DNA of 64,000 bases from Chthoniobacterales bacterium (lineage in GTDB: Bacteria > Verrucomicrobiota > Verrucomicrobiia > Chthoniobacterales > UBA10450), in the NCBI GenBank assembly GCA_003244145.1, contig QHBM01000156.1, forward strand, positions 16,214 to 80,213, written 5' to 3'. How positions within the stretch are numbered: the stretch's first letter is position 1; each line of letters opens with the position of its first letter. The translations under genes were made by a program, and so were the position numbers. Below are positions 8,769 to 14,457 of this stretch, piece by piece. Under the pieces are notes generated by a model. That model was not told where the DNA came from. It ran no database searches and saw only the letters and a list, made by a program, of their open reading frames with translations.

Positions 8769-8897
8769 TTACTTCGCGCAGCAGGGTAATTTGACCAGGC
8801 AGCAACCGCCACCGCCGCAGCAATCAGCCGAACGCGAAGTCGCGTTCGCTGTGCCGACCAGCGCGAGAGCTGCCACGATCATCAATAGGTATTTCAT
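8769..8897 (-). CDS. 42-residue secreted cysteine-pair peptide
   Basis: A strong Shine-Dalgarno AGGAGG lies 5 nt before ATG 8897. The product is 42 residues: a signal peptide (MKYLLMIVAALALVGTANA), then a tiny mature part with three vicinal Cys pairs, DCCGGGGCC and LPCCAK, ending at 8769. The three CC pairs suggest a soft-metal or metalloid ligand, for example Cu(I) or As(III). That is inference from composition and from the ars genes 0.5 kb away on the same strand. No known family name is assigned. The good SD, the signal peptide and a downstream terminator argue that it is a real gene. Confidence 0.72.
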   Translation of the reverse strand: MKYLLMIVAALALVGTANATSRSADCCGGGGCCLVKLPCCAK

Positions 8898-8964
8898 AGA
8901 ATCCTCCTGTTGAATTTCCTTCTCCTCGTTCGCCGCGGCGAACGAGCCAGCGCTACCCTAAGTC

Positions 8965-9303
8965 TCAGGCGCGCGGCGGTGGAACAGGAGGCTGATCCAG
9001 ACGCGAAGAGAGATCAGCCGAAGCGATTGAAAAAGTTTCGCCATGGCCGGATGGAAAAAGCCAGGGTGCCTTAGGCGTAAGGAACAGAGCTAATGCGAGA
9101 GCGCAGGCCTGGCAACATTGGCGGTCTTGTGTTTTTCCCAGCGGCGCGCGGTCATCGTGTTTCGGGCCGTGCTGAGATTCCTTCACGCAGCAACTCATCT
9201 CTTCTCTTGTCTGCGACGCTACGCCTTGCGCCGGCAGCGTGATCGAGACGATCGAACACGAAAGGGCGATCACGAAGAGTACGCGCGAGAATGCCGTAAC
9301 CAC
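8965..9303 (-). CDS. small secreted Cys-rich protein of unknown function
   Basis: About 112 residues from GTG 9303. A hydrophobic leader (VTAFSRVLFVIALSCSIVSI) is followed by a Cys/His-bearing segment (MSCCVKESQHGPKHDD, then QCCQAC), a second hydrophobic stretch (ALALALFLTPKAPWLF) and a Pro-rich tail ending PPVPPPRA. The vicinal Cys pairs and the position between a CC-peptide gene and the arsenic operon suggest metal or metalloid handling, but no family was recognised. The start is uncertain because the frame is open to 9381. A similar design (leader, His/Cys segment, short tail) is seen at 60060-60485 in the copper operon. Confidence 0.5.
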   Translation of the reverse strand: MVTAFSRVLFVIALSCSIVSITLPAQGVASQTREEMSCCVKESQHGPKHDDRAPLGKTQDRQCCQACALALALFLTPKAPWLFPSGHGETFSIASADLSSRLDQPPVPPPRA

Positions 9304-9428
9304 GAAAGGATCATAGTGGTTTGGTTGGAAGACATCAAGGCTTGTGGCCCCGTTCAGTTCACATCTTTCACGCAACGCCAAAGTAAAACGGACGCGGTTT
9401 TAACGCTGCCACCAGCGTTGCAATTCGA

Positions 9429-10301
9429 TTATGTAGAGATCTCCGCAGTCTCCCTCGCCGAGCAACAGCCTGACTCTCGCACGCACCTGCAACCGATGAC
9501 GCCGACCGCTGCGCCAACGATCGGTCCAGCAAGATAAATCCAGAGACTGGCGAGCTGGCCCGAAACAAGCGCAGGCCCGAGCGAACGAGCAGGATTCATG
9601 GACGCGCCGCAGATTGGGCCGGCGAACATGGCTTCGAGTGCGATAACCGAACCTACCACGATGCCCGCGGTGATTCCCTTCTCGCGGGCGCCGGTCGATA
9701 CGCCAAGAATGACGAACATTAACAGGGCCGCAAGCAGCAACTCGAGGATGAATGACTGCAGCTCCGTTCCCGCGGGTCGAGTCGCGCCGAGCAGACGGCT
9801 TTCCGGAAAGAGAAGGCGCATGACGCCACTTGCGGCCAGCGCGCCGGCGCATTGGCTCGCGATGTAAGGCAACACTTCGCGGCCATCCATTCGCCGCGAG
9901 AGCCAAAAGCCGATCGTGATCGCGGGGTTGATGTGCGCGCCGGAGATATCGCCGAGCGTGTAAATCATCACCAGGACGACGAGTCCGAAAGTCATCGCGA
10001 TGCCGACATGCGTGATCGCACCGCGGCTCACTTCATTGATAACGATGGCTCCCGTCCCCGCAAACACGAGAGCGAAGGTGCCGATGAATTCAGCAGCGTA
10101 TTTTTTCCGGTTCATATTCGGGTTCCTGCCTGTTTGGAAGGTCAGCCGGCTACCGGCCACCAGCAGCATCGTGATTACGAGTGAGCCGATGCTCCAGTAA
10201 TTCACTCCGGTGTTGAAGTACAAGCCGAGGGTAACCAGCGCCATCGTCATCTGCGCGATTCCAACGACCATGCGGAAACCCGCGTGAAGCTCCGCTTTCA
10301 T
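9429..10301 (-). CDS. aqpS: aquaglyceroporin (MIP family) of the ars operon, with N-terminal extension
   Basis: The core (from [13 protein letters not shown] at 10115) is a six-helix major intrinsic protein with both half-helix motifs, [10 protein letters not shown] and [10 protein letters not shown]. In bacterial ars operons such channels (AqpS) let arsenite leave after ArsC reduces arsenate. The ATG at 10301 overlaps the arsC stop as ATGA. From it a 62-residue segment with two hydrophobic helices is read in frame, without a stop, into the channel. So this is either a 290-residue fusion or a channel started internally at 10115, where AGGAA lies 8 nt upstream. Confidence 0.82.
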   Translation of the reverse strand: MKAELHAGFRMVVGIAQMTMALVTLGLYFNTGVNYWSIGSLVITMLLVAGSRLTFQTGRNPNMNRKKYAAEFIGTFALVFAGTGAIVINEVSRGAITHVGIAMTFGLVVLVMIYTLGDISGAHINPAITIGFWLSRRMDGREVLPYIASQCAGALAASGVMRLLFPESRLLGATRPAGTELQSFILELLLAALLMFVILGVSTGAREKGITAGIVVGSVIALEAMFAGPICGASMNPARSLGPALVSGQLASLWIYLAGPIVGAAVGVIGCRCVRESGCCSARETAEIST

Positions 10302-10753
10302 TCTGGCATCAAGGAAGTTTGAGGAACGCAAACCGCCTCGCACCACTCTTGGACCTTTTGTCGTATCTCATCGCGAATTTTCCTCACTTCCTGAAGCTTT
10401 TCCTCATGGGTGCCGGTCACCTGCGAAGGATCGGGAAAAGGCCAGTGGAGCCGCGTGGTTATACCAGCAAAGATCGGGCAGCCTTTCGCCTCCCCTTCAC
10501 TGCAGACGGTGATCACATATTGGAACAGCTTCCCCGTCCTCCAGACATCGAAGACTGCCTGGGTCTTATTCTGCGAGAGATCGATGCCCACTTCCTTCAT
10601 TATCTCAACGACCAGCGGATTGATCGTCCCCGGTTCCAAGCCCGCACTGTGCGCCTCGAAATCATCCGGACACGAATAGTTGAGCCAGGCCTCGGCCATC
10701 TGGCTTCGCGCGCTGTTATGAACGCAGATGAACAAGACTCTTTGCTTTGCCAT
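10298..10753 (-). CDS. arsC: arsenate reductase ArsC (thioredoxin-coupled, LMW phosphatase type)
   Basis: Cytoplasmic enzyme reducing arsenate to arsenite. The 151-residue product has the P-loop CVHNSAR (C10-R16), the redox pair C85 and C93 in [11 protein letters not shown], and the general-acid loop WPFPDPS, all diagnostic of the Staphylococcus pI258 ArsC class. The arsR end overlaps its start by 38 bp, and its stop overlaps the downstream aquaporin start as ATGA. An arsC remnant with a nearly identical first 24 residues lies at 5275-5400. Confidence 0.95.
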   Translation of the reverse strand: MAKQRVLFICVHNSARSQMAEAWLNYSCPDDFEAHSAGLEPGTINPLVVEIMKEVGIDLSQNKTQAVFDVWRTGKLFQYVITVCSEGEAKGCPIFAGITTRLHWPFPDPSQVTGTHEEKLQEVRKIRDEIRQKVQEWCEAVCVPQTSLMPE

Positions 10754-11126
10754 ATCGTCTCCGGTCGCGAGCGGATTTGTGAAAAGCTGTCCTCGGCTCG
10801 CAACAATTTTTCTGGATCGTAGCCAACTTTTTAAGGTCGCGGGCGAAGACCGTGTCCGATTGCACGCAATCCTGAAGACATTTCAGATTCATTTCGAGCT
10901 CAGGCGCGCGCTTCCGCGACAGCGAATAAGTCATCCAGTTTTGATCGCGCTCCACGTTCACCATCCCCCGCTCGCGAAGGTAAGCGAGATGCTTCGAAAT
11001 TTTTACCTGCGGCTCGCCCAGGATCGTCTGGAAATGGCAGACGCACAGAGGCGATTGCGCAAGCAGGTTGAGAATCCGCAACCGTGTCCGGTCGCAGAAG
11101 CATTGGTAGATTTGAACCAGATCCAT
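10716..11126 (-). CDS. arsR: ArsR-family metalloid-responsive repressor
   Basis: 136 residues. The winged-helix domain spans about residues 1-90, with recognition segment [25 protein letters not shown] places C28 and C30 in the position of the As(III)-sensing CVC motif of ArsR. Additional Cys residues (C9, C11 and a CC pair near residue 107) could complete the site. The C-terminal 30 residues are basic and run over the arsC start. It is probably the autoregulator binding the 24-bp palindrome at 11595-11618. It follows the DUF6428 gene by 5 bp. Confidence 0.93.
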   Translation of the reverse strand: MDLVQIYQCFCDRTRLRILNLLAQSPLCVCHFQTILGEPQVKISKHLAYLRERGMVNVERDQNWMTYSLSRKRAPELEMNLKCLQDCVQSDTVFARDLKKLATIQKNCCEPRTAFHKSARDRRRYGKAKSLVHLRS

Positions 11127-11131
11127 CGGCG

Positions 11132-11587
11132 TCAGCAGCAGGCAGTCTCACTTGTACAACAAGCGCCCGCGCTTGCCGTTTTCCGCCGCTCGTTCGCGAG
11201 GCATTGGGTCCGCCTCTTGCCCAGAGCCACGTCGAGATGTTCGCCAGACGCCTGCACTGCCGCGATCGGATATTGCGCCACGACGCAGCAATCATACTCC
11301 ACTTCCACCTCGAGCTGATCGTGCGGCAGGACGCGTTCGCCCAGCTGAAGGATTTTCGCGAAGCGGTCGGAGCGCAGGCGATGGTCCGTATCCCCGCCCA
11401 CGTGGGTTTGAAGTAAGACCGTTTCACTCCTTCCCGTGACGCCACCGCAATCGATGAAATTGTTCGCGACGTGACCGACTTCCGTAACGTGCGCGTGTGC
11501 CGGGATGTAATCACCATCCGGTAAGATAAAACGGGGAAAAGTGTTCGGATGTTTTTCAAGAACCGCGCGAAGATCAAAGAGTTTCAT
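11132..11587 (-). CDS. DUF6428 family protein with Cys-pair tail
   Basis: First gene of the ars operon, 151 residues. The conserved body (FILPDGDYIPAHAHVTEVGHV, NFIDCGG, DHRLRSDRFAKIL, LEVEVEYDC) matches the DUF6428 family, small proteins of unknown function found beside arsR/arsC in several phyla. A C-terminal tail rich in Ser/Ala ends ACCTSETACC, two vicinal Cys pairs suited to As(III) binding (inference). ATG 11587 lies only 6 nt downstream of the -10 hexamer, so the transcript may be leaderless. Confidence 0.8.
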   Translation of the reverse strand: MKLFDLRAVLEKHPNTFPRFILPDGDYIPAHAHVTEVGHVANNFIDCGGVTGRSETVLLQTHVGGDTDHRLRSDRFAKILQLGERVLPHDQLEVEVEYDCCVVAQYPIAAVQASGEHLDVALGKRRTQCLANERRKTASAGACCTSETACC

Positions 11588-11593
11588 GTCGAT

Positions 11594-11622
11594 TCTATAT
11601 TCCTATTTAGGAATATAGTCAA
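11594..11622 (-). promoter_or_regulatory. ars operon promoter and ArsR-type operator
   Basis: On the minus strand, TTGACT (plus coordinates 11617-11622) and TATAGA (11594-11599) are spaced exactly 17 bp, a near-consensus sigma-70 promoter. A perfect 24-bp inverted repeat (11595-11618, arms CTATATTCCTA and TAGGAATATAG around TT) fills the spacer and overlaps both hexamers, an ideal site for an ArsR repressor. The predicted start of transcription falls at or next to the ATG at 11587. Confidence 0.85.
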
Positions 11623-11817
11623 CGGCAGCTCACAGATTTTCCATGGCCCCTTTCTCTAAAACGTACAAGTGATTAAGGAGCAAGAGCTCCAGCGTCTGGC
11701 TGTGAAAGCCATGTCCTAACTCGCGGCGTGCTCGAGGATTTCGATACGCCCCATATGCGCTGGTAAAAAAGGAGCCTCTTGCAGCCCTGCATCGCGTTAA
11801 AGGCACGATCTCGGCTT

Positions 11818-11836
11818 GGCAAGCGATGAGCTTGCC
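11818..11836. repeat. REP-like palindrome
   Basis: GGCAAGC (11818-11824), GATGA loop, GCTTGCC (11830-11836), embedded in a longer segment whose minus-strand translation reads GQAHRLPSR. That is a phrase I recall from a widespread intergenic repeat in Verrucomicrobiota and Planctomycetota. The rest of the gap between 11623 and 11950 holds no credible gene, apart from the terminator at 11890. Confidence 0.5.
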
Positions 11837-11889
11837 CTACAAATGTTGGCAAAGAACGGAAGTAAAGATTCGTTCGAACCGCGAAACGG

Positions 11890-11920
11890 AAAGCCCGCCG
11901 GGGAGAAGCCGGCGGGCTTT
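11890..11920. terminator. terminator after the second pstS
   Basis: AAAGCCCGCCGG (11890-11901) pairs with CCGGCGGGCTTT (11909-11920) across a short GA-rich loop. It is a strong hairpin with A- and T-tracts, located 30 bp beyond the stop of the minus-strand pstS-like gene. Confidence 0.8.
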
Positions 11921-11949
11921 CACTTGGCACCTAACTGGCTTGTCTCGTC

Positions 11950-12762
11950 TTACGGAATTGGAACGAAGCCGACTTGCGCGGCGATCTTCTGGCCGGCGGC
12001 GCTGATGGTGAAATCGAGGAATTGTTTCGCGAGTCCGGTCGGCTCGCCGTTGGTGTAGTAGAAGGTCGGACGCGCATAAGGATAGGTCTTGGCGTGCACG
12101 GTTTGGACGGAAGGCAGACCGCCGTCGATCGACATTACCTTGATCCCGCCAGCCTTGGTATAAGCGAGACCGACGTAACCAACTCCATTAGGATTTTTTC
12201 CTACTTCGGACGCGATCTGCTCGTTGCCGGCCATCTTCTGCGAGCCGCCCGCGTAATCGCGCTTCTTCATCGCCAACTCCTTGAAATCGGAGTAGGTGCC
12301 GGAGGAAGTGTTACGGGTGTAGATCGAAATCTTTCCGCCCGACCCGCCGACCGCGCTCCAATCCGAGACCTCGCCGGTGAAGATTTGTTCGACCTGCTTC
12401 TTGGTCAGGCTCTTGATCGGATTCGCGGAGTTAAAGATGACCGCGATGCCGTCGTAAGCGACGATCGTCGGTTTCATGTGCACGCCTTTGGCGGAAGCCG
12501 CGCCGACTTCCGCCGGTTTGGCCCGCCGGCTCGACATACCGATTTGCGCTGTGCCATCGATAATGGCGGCGATGCCGGTGGTGGAACCTTCGGCCGCGAT
12601 GTCGAAGGTGGTGCCGGGATGCTGCGCTTTAAATTGCTCCGCGAGCTGCGGCACGAGTTTCGCGCCGAGCGTGTCGGAGCCTTTGATGACCAGTTTTTCG
12701 GCGCGCGCCTGTGTGCTGACCAGAGCGAGTCCGAGTGCTAATGCGAGATGAGTGATTTTCAT
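11950..12762 (-). CDS. second periplasmic phosphate-binding protein (PstS paralogue)
   Basis: 270 residues, very similar along its whole length to the PstS at 4432-5250. It shares IKGSDTLGAKLVPQLAEQFK, the AAEGSTTG loop, and YTRNTSSGTYSDFKELAMKK, and has a signal peptide ending QARA. It lies 14 bp downstream of a porin gene in a unit preceded by three Pho-box repeats. The arrangement suggests an outer-membrane channel and periplasmic binder made together under phosphate starvation. No second set of permease genes is present in the window, so it may feed the same PstCAB. Confidence 0.92.
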   Translation of the reverse strand: MKITHLALALGLALVSTQARAEKLVIKGSDTLGAKLVPQLAEQFKAQHPGTTFDIAAEGSTTGIAAIIDGTAQIGMSSRRAKPAEVGAASAKGVHMKPTIVAYDGIAVIFNSANPIKSLTKKQVEQIFTGEVSDWSAVGGSGGKISIYTRNTSSGTYSDFKELAMKKRDYAGGSQKMAGNEQIASEVGKNPNGVGYVGLAYTKAGGIKVMSIDGGLPSVQTVHAKTYPYARPTFYYTNGEPTGLAKQFLDFTISAAGQKIAAQVGFVPIP

Positions 12763-12776
12763 ATTTTTGTTTGTGT

Positions 12777-14258
12777 TTAGAACTTCACGTTCAGGTCGGC
12801 CTGGAAGATCTGATATTTTCTGAGCGGATTGATAGTGAAGGCGTCGCCGACGCCGCCGGTCCCGAGATCGTGATCGATCTGGCTGCCGTAGCCATAGGTT
12901 AGGTTGAATGTGACCGCGTCGGTGATCGCATAGCCGCCTCGGAGGACGAAGCCTTCCATGTTCACCCGGCTATCAAAGATATCGGAATCCACCAGGTTTG
13001 GATCGAGCGCATATTGCTCGACGTGCTGATAGAAGCCCTCGAGCGACCAATCGTGCTTCTTCTTAAGTTTGCCGATACCGAGACCGATCTGATAGGCATA
13101 ACGCTGGTCCCCCTTGGTGGGATGGCCGGCAGCGATGGCGCGGTCGTCGCCGTTCAGGTTTACGGCGAAGTCAGCGAAAGCGCGCATCGGGATCTCACCA
13201 AATTTCCAGTCGAATTCCGCCGGCATATCAAAAATCATCAGGCTGTTTATGCCGGTCTGGTTAGTCGAGACCGTCGTCGCGCCCACTCTGAAATTCGGAT
13301 CGCCCACGAAGCGGACGTTAAAGGAGTCTCCGTTGCCGGTGTAGTTGTAAACCGTCGGCGCGAACTGAAGAAAAATGTCCTTGGTGAAGTTGATCTTCGC
13401 CCCGACCTGCCAGGCCAGGAGGAAGGCGTCCGTGCGTGGAACAAGCCTGCCTCCACTGACGGCACGCGGACCGACCGGATCTTCCGGGTTCGAATCGTCG
13501 TAGAGGAACTGGGCGAAGTTCGCAAAAATATCGATCGTGATTTTCGTCGGCTCGGAGGTGACTCCCGCCACAGCCTTTCCGTCCTTGTCATAAGTAGCCG
13601 CCGAGGTCTGGCCGCCGCCTAACGAGAGGTTGAAGGTGTGTTTCCATTGTTCGGCGAGACCTTCCGGGTTGATGTCCGCGTCCCAAACCATCGAGGTGTT
13701 AATGAGCGGATTCGGCATTCGGCCGACGGTGAAAGTAAAATCGCGGAGTCCTTTGTAGCCCAGGTAAGCCTGGCCAACGCTGATGCCGTCACTTCCCTTC
13801 GAGAAAGGACCGCCGCTGGCTTCGTCGGCGAACGTGACATTGGTCGAACGCGGGTTCGAGCTCGTCTCGAGGCGCAGGCCAAAGAACCAGTCATCCGTCA
13901 GCGTGCCGCGTAGGCCGAGCCGCAAACGGTAACGGGCGCGGTTGCGTTGAGTGTTTTCGTTGGCCGGCGTGATCGTGTCGGGCAAACCGGCCTGACCGGT
14001 GCGGACTTCGTAACGCACCCGCATATCGCCGTAGAGCTCGATCTCAGTGATGGGCGACGAAAGCTTCAACTTCCCGGCGGAGGTGTTGGCGACATCCCTG
14101 GTCAACTCGCCACGGACTTCTTCGGCTTCCTGGTCGGTGATGAGGCGCTTCTTCACGAGCAGGTCGAGCAGCGCGCCGGCGTCCTGCGCCCGCGCGACAC
14201 CCCCGCCGAGGACGAGGCTGGCGGCCACTGCGATTACCACGAAATAATTCCGTAACAT
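12777..14258 (-). CDS. outer-membrane porin, putative phosphate-starvation porin
   Basis: 493 residues. A signal peptide (cleavage after ARA) is followed by a short helical segment (AGALLDLLVKKRLITDQEAEEV), typical of the putative-porin family. The rest is rich in amphipathic beta-strands and ends in FQADLNVKF, a C-terminal aromatic residue as expected for Bam-dependent assembly. By context it is likely the outer-membrane entry for phosphate or organophosphate: three Pho-box units upstream, a pstS paralogue 14 bp downstream. Sequence alone does not show anion selectivity. SD AGGAGA precedes ATG 14258. Confidence 0.85.
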   Translation of the reverse strand: MLRNYFVVIAVAASLVLGGGVARAQDAGALLDLLVKKRLITDQEAEEVRGELTRDVANTSAGKLKLSSPITEIELYGDMRVRYEVRTGQAGLPDTITPANENTQRNRARYRLRLGLRGTLTDDWFFGLRLETSSNPRSTNVTFADEASGGPFSKGSDGISVGQAYLGYKGLRDFTFTVGRMPNPLINTSMVWDADINPEGLAEQWKHTFNLSLGGGQTSAATYDKDGKAVAGVTSEPTKITIDIFANFAQFLYDDSNPEDPVGPRAVSGGRLVPRTDAFLLAWQVGAKINFTKDIFLQFAPTVYNYTGNGDSFNVRFVGDPNFRVGATTVSTNQTGINSLMIFDMPAEFDWKFGEIPMRAFADFAVNLNGDDRAIAAGHPTKGDQRYAYQIGLGIGKLKKKHDWSLEGFYQHVEQYALDPNLVDSDIFDSRVNMEGFVLRGGYAITDAVTFNLTYGYGSQIDHDLGTGGVGDAFTINPLRKYQIFQADLNVKF

Positions 14259-14289
14259 TTGTTCTCCTTGTTTCTGCAGTTGGGTTAAG

Positions 14290-14314
14290 GCCGAAGGGCG
14301 TTGCGCCCAGCGGC
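14290..14314. other. hairpin in the porin 5-prime leader
   Basis: GCCG (14290-14293), GGGCG (14296-14300), TTG loop, CGCCC (14304-14308), CGGC (14311-14314), with a symmetrical 2-nt internal loop. It lies between the Pho boxes and the porin start codon, so it would fold in the mRNA leader. On the plus strand it is followed by TTTTAT and could instead stop antisense transcription. Confidence 0.45.
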
Positions 14315-14349
14315 TTTTATTTGCACGCCGCCGAAGCTAGAGAGCGATT

Positions 14350-14378
14350 GTGACGGACTGATGACGGCCGCGTGACAG
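14350..14378 (-). promoter_or_regulatory. triple Pho box upstream of the porin-pstS2 unit
   Basis: Read on the minus strand, CTGTCAC (14378-14372), CCGTCAT (14367-14361) and CCGTCAC (14356-14350) are three heptamers separated by 4-bp spacers, giving an exact 11-bp period. They match the PhoB consensus CTGTCAT better than any other site in the window. A weak -10 candidate TAGCTT (14339-14334) lies 10 bp downstream, the spacing typical of Pho-activated promoters. Confidence 0.82.
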
Positions 14379-14457
14379 TTGCGTGAATTCGCAAAAGGAC
14401 TCAACGAAGTGCACGCTTGAGTGGCGGCGTTGAAACGAGGAAGATGCGCGTTTGGCA

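Noticed and set aside
11673..11930. 85-codon minus-strand frame between the ars operon and pstS2
   Set aside because: Its translation (QAHRLP-type phrase) is the signature of an intergenic repeat and it spans the terminator hairpin.
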